Shown: positions 7,683-15,623, numbered from the stretch's first letter. The stretch is DNA of 24,691 bases from JBFWQM01 sp050249455 (GCA_050249455.1 JBFWQM010000060.1:1-24691), one strand, 5' to 3'. Numbers and translations are program-made. The notes: a model not told the origin generated them from the letters alone.

Positions 7683-8654
7683 ATGAAGAGGCGTATGGTT
7701 CTCAGCCTGGCTTTGCTTGCCGGACTCGCTTCCGGCGGGCCGGCTCACGCACAGGTCTATACGATTGCCACCAACCCGCAGGGGTCGGTCTACTACTCTG
7801 CCGCGGCGGCGATGTCGAAGTTGTTTGGCGACAAGCTCAACCTGCAGTTCCGCGCCCAGCCGATGGCCGGGTCGTCCACCTACCTGCCGCTGGTCAATGT
7901 CGGCGAGATCGATTTCGGCATGGGCAATGTCGACGACCTCGAGACCGGCTACGTCGGCAAGCAGAACTTCGAGGGCAAGCCGAACCCCAACGTGCGCCTG
8001 ATGTTCGTGATGTTCCCGCTGACCGGCTCGCTCCTGGTGCCGGCCGACTCGCCGGTGAAGAAGATCGCCGACGTCAAGGGCATCCGGATGCCGTCCGGCT
8101 ATGCGTCGCAGACCACCGGCCGCATCATCCAGGATGGCGTGCTCGCCACCGCCGGCCTGTCGACCGCCGACGTCAAGGCGGTGCCGGTGGTCAACCTGTT
8201 CGCGGGGGTCGATGCGCTGGCCGGCGGCCGGGTGGACGCGGCGATCATCACGCCCGGCGTCGCGCAGGTGCAGAAGGCGCACGCCGAGCTCTCCTCGCGC
8301 GGCGGCGTGCGGTTCGTCTCGATCGAGACGGCGCCGGAGGCGATCGCGCGCATGAAGAAGGTGATGCCGACCCGGCCGCTCCTCTACAAGCCGGCGCCGC
8401 ATTTCGTCGGCATCCTGGAGCCGACCTGGATGATGGGCTACAGCACGTTCCTGTTCACCTCGGACAAGGCCTCGCCCGAGGTCGTCTACAACATCGTCAA
8501 GGCGGTCCACACCAGCCACAAGCAGCTCGCCGAGGCGGCGCCGATCATGAACGGATTCGAGGCCGACCGGGTGGCCGAGAAGACGAACGTGCCGTGGCAT
8601 CCGGGCGCCATCAAGTACCTGACCGAGATCGGCCAGTGGCCGCCGAAGGACTGA
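7683..8654 (+). CDS. TAXI-family TRAP transporter substrate-binding protein (second copy)
   Basis: Periplasmic receptor of 323 residues. The signal peptide (1-23) ends in GPAHA before QVYTIATNPQGS. Landmarks of the TAXI fold: NPQGSVYYSAAAAMSKLF, QPMAGSSTYLPLVNVGEIDFGMGN, DSPVKKIADVKGIRMPSGY and the C-terminal HPGAIKYLTEIGQWPP. AAGGAGG lies 5 nt before the ATG. It follows the TRAP permease by 69 nt and is probably co-transcribed with it, so the permease may serve two receptors. It is clearly a paralogue of the receptor at 22032-23000: NPQGS, AGSST, FEGKPN, DSPxKKI and EIGQWPPK are shared. It is much less like its operon neighbour at 4564. The ligand cannot be deduced. Confidence 0.94.
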   Translation: MKRRMVLSLALLAGLASGGPAHAQVYTIATNPQGSVYYSAAAAMSKLFGDKLNLQFRAQPMAGSSTYLPLVNVGEIDFGMGNVDDLETGYVGKQNFEGKPNPNVRLMFVMFPLTGSLLVPADSPVKKIADVKGIRMPSGYASQTTGRIIQDGVLATAGLSTADVKAVPVVNLFAGVDALAGGRVDAAIITPGVAQVQKAHAELSSRGGVRFVSIETAPEAIARMKKVMPTRPLLYKPAPHFVGILEPTWMMGYSTFLFTSDKASPEVVYNIVKAVHTSHKQLAEAAPIMNGFEADRVAEKTNVPWHPGAIKYLTEIGQWPPKD

Positions 8655-8676
8655 GCGTCCGAGCACGATGAACGAC

Positions 8677-8702
8677 CCGGGCGCCGCAACGTCGGCGCCC
8701 GG
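8677..8702 (+). other. 10-bp GC hairpin downstream of the second TAXI receptor
   Basis: CCGGGCGCCG (8677-8686) pairs perfectly with CGGCGCCCGG (8693-8702) around a 6-nt loop, 23 nt after the receptor stop. No T-run follows, so it is more likely an mRNA-stabilising or attenuating structure than a true terminator. It separates the TRAP genes from the Bug-family receptor gene. Confidence 0.55.
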
Positions 8703-8757
8703 CCGCATGCGTAGAAGAGCGACAGAACAACAACGCCTCTACAGGGAGGAAAAGACG

Positions 8758-9726
8758 ATGCACATGCTCATGCGCGTGGTGCTGGCTGGCATCTTGGCCG
8801 CTGCGTCCCTGGGCGCAGCGGCGCAGAACTACCCCAGCCGGCCGGTGAAGATGATCGTGCCGCAGCCGCCGGGCGGCGGCACCGACATCATCGCGCGGAC
8901 CATCGGCGACGCGCTGGGCCGGGCCACCGGCCAAAACTTCCTGGTCGAGAACCGGCCGGGCGCCGGCACGGTGGTCGGGACCGAGGCGGCGGCGAAGGCG
9001 CCGGCGGACGGCTACACGCTCCTCGTCGGGCTGGTCGCCAACATGGCGATCAACCCCAGCCTGTTCGCCAGGCTGCCCTACGACCCGGTGAAGGACTTCA
9101 CCGCCGTCTCGATGCTGGCGGACTACCCATTCCTGGTGGTCGTCAACAACGAGCTGCCGGTCAAGACGATCGCCGACCTGATTGCGCTGGCCAAGTCGAA
9201 GCCGGGGCAGATCAACTTCGCCTCCGCCGGCAACGGCACCGGACAGCATCTGTCGACGGAGCTGTTCAAGATGCTGGCCGGCGTCAACATGCAGCACGTG
9301 CCCTATCGCGGGGCGCAGGCCGCCTACCCGGAGCTGATGGCCGGTAGCGTGCCGGTGTTCTTCGACAACATCTCGAGCGCGCTGCCGCAGGTGAAGGCCG
9401 GCAAGGTGCGCGCCATCGCGATCACCAGCGCCGCACGCTCGCCCGCCGTGCCGGACATCCCGACGATCGCGGAGAGCGGCGTGCCCGGCTACGCCTACCA
9501 CACGTGGTTCGGTCTGTGGGCGCCGGCCGCCACCCCGGCGGCGATCGTGGACAAGCTGCACGCCGAGGTGCAGAAGGCGCTGCAGCAGCCCGAGGTCCGC
9601 GACCGCATCGCCGCCCAGGCCGGCCAGCCGTCCACCATGAAGCGCGCCGAGATCGACCCGTTCGTGAAGGACGAGGTCGCCAAGTGGGCCAAGGTGGTGG
9701 CGGCCGCCGGGGTCAAGGTGGAGTAG
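8758..9726 (+). CDS. Tripartite tricarboxylate transporter (Bug/TctC-family) substrate-binding protein
   Basis: Periplasmic receptor of 322 residues that captures small carboxylates or related compounds. The signal peptide ends in LGAAAQ (about residue 22). The family signature is clear: YPSRPVKMIVPQPPGGGTDIIAR in blocks (PGGGTDIIAR at about 38-47), ENRPGAGTVVGTEAAAKAPADGYTLL, INPSLFARLPYDPVKDFTAVS, VPYRGAQAAYPELMAG, and the C-terminal VPDIPTIAESGVPGY and FGLWAPA. The ATG at 8758 is chosen because GGGAGGA lies 8 nt upstream and a signal peptide starts there; an in-frame ATG at 8668 would destroy it. No TctA or TctB membrane gene is present, so it must work with a permease elsewhere or act as an orphan sensor, as many Bug proteins do. 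It converges on the FMN reductase gene with a 3-bp gap. Confidence 0.94.
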   Translation: MHMLMRVVLAGILAAASLGAAAQNYPSRPVKMIVPQPPGGGTDIIARTIGDALGRATGQNFLVENRPGAGTVVGTEAAAKAPADGYTLLVGLVANMAINPSLFARLPYDPVKDFTAVSMLADYPFLVVVNNELPVKTIADLIALAKSKPGQINFASAGNGTGQHLSTELFKMLAGVNMQHVPYRGAQAAYPELMAGSVPVFFDNISSALPQVKAGKVRAIAITSAARSPAVPDIPTIAESGVPGYAYHTWFGLWAPAATPAAIVDKLHAEVQKALQQPEVRDRIAAQAGQPSTMKRAEIDPFVKDEVAKWAKVVAAAGVKVE

Positions 9727-9729
9727 GGG

Positions 9730-10371
9730 TCAGCCTCCCGGCCCGTGCCGGACCGACGGCCGTTCGACGCGGTCGTTCCAGTTGCTCAGGAACGCCACGA
9801 TCTCCTTGGCCAGGAGGTCGAGGCGGGTCTTGATGCCGTCGTTCTTGATCAGCCCCTGCTCGTCGAGGAGCTGGCCGGCGAACGGCACCGGCACGGTGTA
9901 GGGGACCACGTAGGCGCGCAGCGCGTGCGCGGTGAACTCCATCGCCGTTAGCGCCGAGACAGCGGCCGGAACGCCGCCGGCGACTGCGATCATGCCGACC
10001 GCCTTGCCGGTCAGGTACGACGGCTCGCGCTTGGCCGCCACCTCGAGGAAGTCGAGCACGTTCTTGAAGCTGCCGCTGACCGAGCGGTGGTAGCCGGGCG
10101 TCACCCAGACATGGGCGCGGGCCGCCAGGGCGGCGGCGACGAATGCCGCCGCCGGCCCGGGGTCGGTGGCATGCGTCACCGGGTCGTAGAACGGCAGGTT
10201 CAGCTCGCGCACCGTCATGAGGGTGGTCTCCACCCCGGCGCGGGCGAGGTCGGCGGCGATGTGCCGGCCGACCGCGTCCGTGACGGAGGCGGGGCGCAGG
10301 CTGCCCGAAAGGACCAGGACGGGCCCCAATGACGGGCCGGACGCGGGCTTGTGCTGATCCTCAGGCACCAC
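9730..10371 (-). CDS. NAD(P)H-dependent FMN reductase (SsuE/ChrR-like flavodoxin fold)
   Basis: Cytoplasmic flavin reductase of about 213 residues. The FMN-phosphate loop LSGSLRPASVTDAV lies near the N-terminus. The middle motif TPGYHRSVSGSFKNVLDFL matches the NADPH_dep_FMN_red family (usual TPEYxxSxxGxLKNxLDW). Such enzymes supply reduced flavin to two-component monooxygenases or reduce quinones. No two-component monooxygenase gene is in the window, so the partner is unknown. The upstream SDR stop (10361-10363) overlaps the likely GTG start at 10371; a second GTG at 10368 is equally possible. The overlap indicates translational coupling and one operon with the SDR gene. A Glu commonly present in the middle motif is Gly here. 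That may reflect normal family variation. Confidence 0.88.
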   Translation of the reverse strand: MVPEDQHKPASGPSLGPVLVLSGSLRPASVTDAVGRHIAADLARAGVETTLMTVRELNLPFYDPVTHATDPGPAAAFVAAALAARAHVWVTPGYHRSVSGSFKNVLDFLEVAAKREPSYLTGKAVGMIAVAGGVPAAVSALTAMEFTAHALRAYVVPYTVPVPFAGQLLDEQGLIKNDGIKTRLDLLAKEIVAFLSNWNDRVERPSVRHGPGG

Positions 10372-11155
10372 GATAGGGGACCTCGGTCGGGCGGTGCTCG
10401 TCGTCGGTCGCCGCGGCATGGACGTAGCCGCCGTCGCTGTAGACCACCGAGCCGTGGATCCACTTCGCCTCGTCGGTGGCCAGGAAGATCGCCGGGCCGA
10501 CCACGTCGGTCTCGTCGCCCAGGCGCCCGAACGGCAGGCGGCGCAGCCGCTCGGCGCGGGCGGCCGGCGTGTAGGGGGTCGAATCCGTAGCGCCGCGCGC
10601 TAGCGCCACCACGTTGATGCCGTAGGCGCCGAGCGCGTGCGCGACCGCGGCGGTCAGCGAGTCGACGCCGCCGCGCGCCGCGCCCCACGGTACGGCGCCG
10701 CCCGAACCCAGCCGGCCGACGATCGAGGTGATGTTGATGATCTTGCCGTAGCCCTTGCGCGCCATCTCCTTGCCGATGTGCTGGCAGCACAGGAAATAGG
10801 ACTTGAGGCCGCGGTCGAGCGCCTTGTCCCAGTCGTCCTCTGTGGCGTCGAAGAACTTGCCGTGCCAGCCGCCGGCGGCGGCGTTAACCAGGATGTCGAC
10901 GCGCCCATGCGCGGCCATCACTTCCTTGGTCATCGCGGCGGTGCCGGCCGCGGTGGAGACGTCGTGGGTCCCGGTCGCGGCCGTGAAGCCGGCTTCCTTG
11001 ACGGCCGCGGCGCTCTTCGCCAGCCCGGCCGCCTTGTCGGCGAAATCCTGCAGGTAGACCGTCGCGCCCTCGCGTGCATAGCCCACTGCGATGGCGCGCG
11101 CGAAGCTGTCGCTGGCGCCGGTGATTACTGCAACCTTACCCTTGAGTCGATCCAT
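10361..11155 (-). CDS. Short-chain dehydrogenase/reductase-fold protein lacking the catalytic Tyr and Lys
   Basis: A 264-residue Rossmann-fold protein of normal SDR length. It has the SDR beta-strand pattern at VAVITGA (8-14), DVSTA, VDILVNAAAG (87-95, in place of NNAG), the Ser motif INITS with Ser144, and the C-terminal VVYSDGGYV. The residues that define activity are altered. The Tyr expected 13 residues after Ser144 is Trp157, and the Lys four further on is Arg161 (sequence PWGAARGG). The cofactor loop reads TGASDSFA instead of TGxxxGxG. Ordinary alcohol/ketone redox chemistry is therefore doubtful, and it may be a non-catalytic or divergent SDR. The ATG at 11155 has GGGAGAGG upstream and starts at the usual MxxLKGKVAVITG position. 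It is coupled to the FMN reductase by overlap and is divergent from the ABC operon at 11385. Confidence 0.9.
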   Translation of the reverse strand: MDRLKGKVAVITGASDSFARAIAVGYAREGATVYLQDFADKAAGLAKSAAAVKEAGFTAATGTHDVSTAAGTAAMTKEVMAAHGRVDILVNAAAGGWHGKFFDATEDDWDKALDRGLKSYFLCCQHIGKEMARKGYGKIINITSIVGRLGSGGAVPWGAARGGVDSLTAAVAHALGAYGINVVALARGATDSTPYTPAARAERLRRLPFGRLGDETDVVGPAIFLATDEAKWIHGSVVYSDGGYVHAAATDDEHRPTEVPYRGA

Positions 11156-11204
11156 GCCTGCCTCTCCCTTTTCCCCGCGCCGGGGTGCCGCGCGCCGGCG
11201 CAAT

Positions 11205-11232
11205 CTAGCGCAAATTCATTAGACGGCTAGCG
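11205..11232. promoter_or_regulatory. Direct repeat CTAGCG spaced by about two helical turns
   Basis: CTAGCG occurs at 11205-11210 and again at 11227-11232, start-to-start 22 bp. It lies in the 229-bp divergent gap between the SDR gene and the ABC operon, upstream of the candidate promoter at 11253. The spacing would place both copies on the same face of the helix, as for a dimeric activator. CTAGCG is infrequent in such GC-rich DNA, but two six-mers could still arise by chance. Confidence 0.2.
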
Positions 11233-11252
11233 TATTCGTGCGCCGACGGACG

Positions 11253-11282
11253 TTGACCGCGACGATTCCCAAATGTACTAAT
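11253..11282 (+). promoter_or_regulatory. Candidate promoter of the ABC/cupin/M24 operon
   Basis: TTGACC (11253-11258, five of six matches) is followed after 18 nt by ACTAAT (11277-11282, four of six), within a local AT-rich patch. A start near 11290 would give a leader of about 95 nt before ATG 11385. Spacing is slightly long and the -10 lacks its first two consensus bases. Confidence 0.35.
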
Positions 11283-11384
11283 TGATCATCGGGTTTGGCA
11301 TTGGACATTCGGCTAGGCCGGTCCCGAATTTCCAACAAGAGCAAGCGGCGCGGCAGGACCGGCCGGGCTGAGGGAGCAGGCACG

Positions 11385-12395
11385 ATGGGATTTGCGCGCG
11401 CAATCGGATCCGCCGCCACCGCCCTGTTCGTATTGTCGGCATTCGGCGCGGTGCCGGCCGTGGCGCAGCAGAAAATCAAGGTTTCGTTCGCGGCGATGTC
11501 TGCGAACTATTCGCCGTATCACATCGCGATCGAGAAGGGATACTTCCGCGAGGAAGGTCTTGAAGTCGAGATCGTGAGGGCGGGGGGCGGCACTGCGACG
11601 CCGGCGCTGATCGCCGGCGATCTGGCGTTCTCGACCTCCGGTTCGTCGGCGGTGAACCCGATCATACGCGGCGCTTCGATGAAGGTGATGCTGGTCCTGT
11701 TCGATCGGCCGACCTACCAGATCTGGACCACGCGCGACGACGTGAAGGCGCTCGCCGACCTGAAGGGGAAATCGCTCGGCATTCAGACCCGCGGCGACAC
11801 CTTCGAGATCGCCGCCCGCATCGTCTTCAAGCAGAACGGCATCGACGCCAACACCGTCGGCTACTCGCCGCTGGGCTTCGGGTCGGAGACCCGGATGGCC
11901 GCGATCAAGACCGGTTCGCTGCACGCGGTGGTGCTGGCGGCGCTCGACGCAAAGCAGCTCAAGAACGCCGGCCTGCTGGACAAGGGCCGGATGCTGGCCG
12001 ACCTGTACCAGACCGTGCGCATCCCCTACACGGGCAGCGCGACCACCGACAAGATGATCAAGGAAAACCCGGCGCAGGTGAAATCCTACGTGCGCGCGGT
12101 GGTCAAGGGCATGCACTACATGCGCGCCTTTCGGGATGAGACCGTCGATATCACGATCCCCTACAACAAGGCGCCGCGCGACGTCAGCCTGGAGGAATAC
12201 GACCAGGTGCTGCAGAGCATGACCGAAGACGGTACCGTGGCTGAGCCGACCATTCGCGACGATCTTGAGGTGCGGGCGGGTCTCCTCAACATATCGACCG
12301 ACAAGCTGCCGCCGCCGGACAAGGTCTACGATTTCTCGTTCGTGCGTGAGGTCAACAAGGAACTCGCCGCCAGCGGCTGGAAGCCGACGCGGTAA
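11385..12395 (+). CDS. ABC transporter substrate-binding protein, NitT/TauT (NMT1/SsuA-like) family
   Basis: Periplasmic receptor of 336 residues for an ABC importer of the nitrate/sulfonate/thiamine-precursor class. The signal peptide (about 1-28) ends in VPAVAQ before QKIKVSF. Family features: SPYHIAIEKGYFREEGLEVEIV (about 44-65), AGGGTATPALIAGDLAFSTSG, LADLKGKSLGIQTRGDTFE and a C-terminal helical region. The ATG at 11385 is preferred to an upstream in-frame start because it opens a normal signal peptide and is preceded by GGGAG. It heads a same-strand cluster with permease, double-cupin, M24 and ATPase genes; the spacing to the permease is 15 nt. Members of the family bind taurine, alkanesulfonates, pyrimidines, phthalate-like aromatics or other small molecules. 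The ligand here is unknown but is presumably the substrate of the embedded enzymes. Confidence 0.94.
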   Translation: MGFARAIGSAATALFVLSAFGAVPAVAQQKIKVSFAAMSANYSPYHIAIEKGYFREEGLEVEIVRAGGGTATPALIAGDLAFSTSGSSAVNPIIRGASMKVMLVLFDRPTYQIWTTRDDVKALADLKGKSLGIQTRGDTFEIAARIVFKQNGIDANTVGYSPLGFGSETRMAAIKTGSLHAVVLAALDAKQLKNAGLLDKGRMLADLYQTVRIPYTGSATTDKMIKENPAQVKSYVRAVVKGMHYMRAFRDETVDITIPYNKAPRDVSLEEYDQVLQSMTEDGTVAEPTIRDDLEVRAGLLNISTDKLPPPDKVYDFSFVREVNKELAASGWKPTR

Positions 12396-12410
12396 GGGAG
12401 AGTTCAGCCG

Positions 12411-13256
12411 ATGGCGCGTACCCAGACCGCCGGCACGTCCGGCACCATAATTCCGGCGCGGCGGCGCGATGCGTCGTGGTCCGCCCGCCTGTGGCGCGAC
12501 CATCGCACCGCGATCTGCCGGACCATCGCGATCACCGCCTTCCTTGGACTATGGGAATGGGCGGTCCGGTCGGGCTCGGTCGACCCGCTGTTCCTGTCCA
12601 GCCCGTCGCTGATCGCCACCCGAATGATGGAGGTGTTCGCCGACGGCACGATCTGGGAGCACATCGGCGCGAGCTACGAGGTCGCCGCGATCGGGTTCCT
12701 CTTCTCGGTGCTGGTGGGCGTGCCGCTCGGCACCCTGATGGGCCGGGTGCCGCTGGCGCGCGACACGCTCGAGCCGTTCATCATGGCGAAGTATTCCGCC
12801 CCGACCGTGGCGTTCCTGCCGCTCCTCATCATCTGGCTCGGGATCGGGCTGTGGTCGAAGGTGGCGCTGGTCTTCCTCGGCGGCATCTTCGTCATCACCA
12901 TCAATACCCAGGCCGGCGTGACGAACGTGGACCGCCGGCTGATCGAGACGGCGCGTTCCTTCACCGCCAGCGAGGCTGAGATCCTGATGCGGGTCGTCGC
13001 CCCGGCGGCGACGCCGTTCATCATCGCCGGCATGCGCCTGGCGATCGGGCGCGTCCTGATCATGGTCGTGGTGGCCGAGCTGTTCGCCTCGAACGCCGGC
13101 CTCGGCTACCTGATCTTCCAGGCCGGCGCGATGTACGACACCGCGATGATCTTCGTCGGCGTCGTGCTGCTGGCCGCAACGGGCATCACCCTCAACGCCC
13201 TGCTGCGTTCGTTCGAGCGCCGCGTGGCGCCGTGGCTGGAACCCGACCGCACGTGA
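12411..13256 (+). CDS. ABC transporter permease, NitT/TauT (SsuC/TauC-like) family
   Basis: Inner-membrane subunit of 281 residues, the usual length, expected to dimerise. A cytoplasmic N-terminus rich in Arg is followed by six hydrophobic spans, starting at about 38 (AITAFLGLWEWAV). The ATPase-coupling EAA loop reads IETARSFTASEAEILMRVV with the downstream P-x-x-x-P-F-I-I-A-G-M-R-L-A pattern (about 180-215). FLPLLIIWLGIGLWSKV is the typical span before it. GGGAGAG lies upstream of the ATG. It follows its binding-protein gene by 15 nt and precedes the double-cupin gene by 25 nt. Its ATPase partner is most likely the gene at 15639, separated from it by two enzyme genes. Confidence 0.94.
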   Translation: MARTQTAGTSGTIIPARRRDASWSARLWRDHRTAICRTIAITAFLGLWEWAVRSGSVDPLFLSSPSLIATRMMEVFADGTIWEHIGASYEVAAIGFLFSVLVGVPLGTLMGRVPLARDTLEPFIMAKYSAPTVAFLPLLIIWLGIGLWSKVALVFLGGIFVITINTQAGVTNVDRRLIETARSFTASEAEILMRVVAPAATPFIIAGMRLAIGRVLIMVVVAELFASNAGLGYLIFQAGAMYDTAMIFVGVVLLAATGITLNALLRSFERRVAPWLEPDRT

Positions 13257-13281
13257 CGAGGGACATAGAAGGGCTTAGGAA

Positions 13282-14376
13282 ATGACCGACATCCGTGAAT
13301 TCATGACCGGCTGGTTCGGCGAGGACCGTCATTCGGCCCAGCCGATCGAGAAGGGCCACATGCTGGCGTGGTCGCAGCGCCAGAAGGAAGGGCTGCGCGG
13401 CGGCGCCCGCGGCCGCCGCTTCGTGCCGAAGTTCCGGCCGTTCGACATGCTGGGCGAGCCCAACACGTCGGTGGTCTTCCTGCACAACGAGGACCAGCGG
13501 ATCGGGGTGGAGAGCGTGGTCGGCTGCCAGGGCCACTTCACCCGCAACATCGACTTCGACCTGGTGCTGTTCCAGTACGCCGGCGAGACGACCGTCGAGA
13601 CCGAGTTCGGCGTCTACCAGATGAAGCCGGGCGACCTGATGCGCATCCCGGAAGGGATCGCGCACCGCTCCACCGGCACCGCCGACTCGCTGCGCATGTT
13701 CGCCCGGCTGCACGAGCCGGTGATCCGCATGTACGACGAGTCGCAGATGGTCAGCCACACCGAGTTCAAGGTCACCCGCCGCGGCGGGCCGAACTGGAAG
13801 GCGTCGGCCGAGGCGATGCAGATGCCCAAGGGCCGGGTGCTGGAGCGCATGGTCACCTGGCGCGACACCTCGCCCGATGACCACACCCTGATCGAGCGCG
13901 ACTACGACTTCCTGGTCGCCGCCACCAGCCTGAAGCGCGACGAGAAGGAGAGCGGCGTGCGCAAGCTGCGCGCATTCGACTTCTTCACCGAGATCACCGG
14001 CCAGCGCGGCCCCGGCCCGAAGCTGATCGAGACGCCACACTTCGTCGTCGAGGTCTACAATACCACCGGCGAGCAGTTCGCGTTCCACCGTGCGCTGCGC
14101 AGCGAGGAGTTCGGCCTGCAGTTCCGCGGCAACTCCACCAACATGTCGGAGTTCGACGCCAACCTGCCGGTCACCCCCGGCGACATCAGCGTGATCCGGC
14201 TCGGCATCGCCCACAGCGTGATCTGCCAGGAGAACTTCCTGCGCATCGTGTGGTACAGCAAGATCCCCTGGGACGTGCCGATCAACCCGACGCAGCATGC
14301 CTTCGAGAGCACCTGGGACATCGAGACCAAGGTGATCAAGGCGGCCGCCTGGCAGCAGGCGAGCGCCGCGGAGTGA
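13282..14376 (+). CDS. Double-cupin protein, possible homogentisate/gentisate-dioxygenase-like enzyme
   Basis: A 364-residue protein without signal peptide or membrane span, so cytoplasmic. Two cupin-like barrels can be seen. The first (about 75-140) has MKPGDLMRIPEGIAHRS, a cupin motif-2 (P-x-G-x-x-H, His128). The second (about 255-315) has FHRALRSEEFGLQ (His269, Glu275/276) and TPGDISVIRLGIAHSV (His311). The overall length and the two-barrel plan recall homogentisate 1,2-dioxygenase-like and gentisate-type ring-cleaving enzymes. The classical HxH of motif 1 is missing in the first barrel, which therefore may not hold metal; the second is the better candidate site. It sits between the permease and M24 genes, with its stop overlapping the GTGAGCATG start region of the latter. 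A catabolic oxygenase for the imported compound is plausible. An isomerase or non-catalytic binding role cannot be excluded. Confidence 0.85.
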   Translation: MTDIREFMTGWFGEDRHSAQPIEKGHMLAWSQRQKEGLRGGARGRRFVPKFRPFDMLGEPNTSVVFLHNEDQRIGVESVVGCQGHFTRNIDFDLVLFQYAGETTVETEFGVYQMKPGDLMRIPEGIAHRSTGTADSLRMFARLHEPVIRMYDESQMVSHTEFKVTRRGGPNWKASAEAMQMPKGRVLERMVTWRDTSPDDHTLIERDYDFLVAATSLKRDEKESGVRKLRAFDFFTEITGQRGPGPKLIETPHFVVEVYNTTGEQFAFHRALRSEEFGLQFRGNSTNMSEFDANLPVTPGDISVIRLGIAHSVICQENFLRIVWYSKIPWDVPINPTQHAFESTWDIETKVIKAAAWQQASAAE

Positions 14377-14378
14377 GC

Positions 14379-15623
14379 ATGCGCAAGGCGGCGACCGCCC
14401 GACCGCTGCGGACCGCCGCCGCCCCGGCGGCCGTCCGCGACCCGCTGCCGCGCCTGTCGGTCGCCGAGCGCGACCGCCGCTACGGGCTGATCCGCCGCCG
14501 CATGGCGGCGGCGAAGCTCGACGCCCTGATCCTGCCGGCGAACCACGCCCGGTGGGACCAGATGATGGCGGACTCGCGCTATGCGACGACGATCGGCGGC
14601 TTCGGCACCGAGACGCTGACCATCTTCCCCCGCGAGGGGGAGGTGACGGCCTACGTCTTCAACCGCGCCGGGTTCTGGAAGAAGGTCCAGGACTGGGTCA
14701 CGGACGTGCGCGACGGGCGCAACTACTGGGCCGATAACGCGATCGAGCGGCTGACCGAGCTGAAGGTCGGCAAGGGCCGCATCGGCATCTCCGGCCTCGA
14801 AGGGCTGATCCGGGCGCCCGACGGCCTGGTGCCCTACACCATGGTCACGCGGCTGCAGGGGGCGTTCCCGGCCGCGACGTTCGTCGATGCCACCGGCATC
14901 ATCCAGGAAGTCCGATCGGTCAAGAGTGCGGAGGAGATCGCGCTCATGCGCCGTTCGGCCTGGATCGGCGAGCGGATGGTGGACGCGATGCTGGCGTCGG
15001 CGCGTCCCGGCGCCAACGAGCGCCACGTCTATGCCGAGATGACCAAGGCGCTGCTCGACAACGGCGGTGATCTGCCGACCCTGCTGATCTTCGCCTCGGG
15101 CCCGAACCTGAGCCACGGACAGTTCGTGCCGTCCGACCGCTTGATGCAGGCGGGCGACCTCCTGGTCAACGAGATGGAAGCGAAATACGCCGGCTACGGC
15201 GCGCAACTGGTGCAGCCGGCCGTGCTCGGCAGGCCGGACAAGGCCTATGCCGCGCTGGTCGCGGCGGCGGTGGAGTGCTTCGACGTCGTGGCCGACGCGA
15301 TGCGCCCCGGCGTGACCTTGGGCGAGGTCGTGGCGGCCTACAAGGGCGCGGTGAAGAAGATCGGCAAGGGCCGCTACAAGTATGCGCATCCCTTGATGCA
15401 CGCGCGTGGCCTGGGCGACGAGGTGCCGGTTCTGCTCGGCGACGACGACGTCGAGCGGCTGCATACCATCCCGCTCAAGGCCGGCATGTGCTTTGTCGTC
15501 AAGCCGCGGGTCGGTGCGGCATCCGGCGGGCCGACCGCGCAGGTCGGCGACACCGTCGTCGTCACGCGCTCGGGCGCCAAGCGCCTGGGCGAGCGTGCGC
15601 TCGGGCTGCGTGTGATCGAATAG
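14379..15623 (+). CDS. M24 peptidase/creatinase-like (pita-bread fold) hydrolase lacking metal ligands
   Basis: A 414-residue cytoplasmic protein with the two-domain plan of Xaa-Pro peptidase, prolidase and creatinase. An N-terminal creatinase_N domain (about 25-165) is followed by the pita-bread domain from VRSVKSAEEIALMRRSA (about 185). The substrate-proximal His is kept (FASGPNLSHGQF). Most of the five metal ligands of peptidases are changed: NEMEAKYAGYGAQL has Glu and Gln for the two Asp, GMCFVVKPRV has Lys for the first Glu, and VGDTVVVT has Gly for the second; only the His in MHARGLG appears preserved. Creatinase itself works without metal, so C-N bond hydrolysis of a small nitrogenous compound is a better guess than peptide cleavage. 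GTG 14373 overlaps the upstream stop (GTGA) and is an alternative start. The stop is in the same frame as the ATPase that follows. Confidence 0.88.
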   Translation: MRKAATARPLRTAAAPAAVRDPLPRLSVAERDRRYGLIRRRMAAAKLDALILPANHARWDQMMADSRYATTIGGFGTETLTIFPREGEVTAYVFNRAGFWKKVQDWVTDVRDGRNYWADNAIERLTELKVGKGRIGISGLEGLIRAPDGLVPYTMVTRLQGAFPAATFVDATGIIQEVRSVKSAEEIALMRRSAWIGERMVDAMLASARPGANERHVYAEMTKALLDNGGDLPTLLIFASGPNLSHGQFVPSDRLMQAGDLLVNEMEAKYAGYGAQLVQPAVLGRPDKAYAALVAAAVECFDVVADAMRPGVTLGEVVAAYKGAVKKIGKGRYKYAHPLMHARGLGDEVPVLLGDDDVERLHTIPLKAGMCFVVKPRVGAASGGPTAQVGDTVVVTRSGAKRLGERALGLRVIE

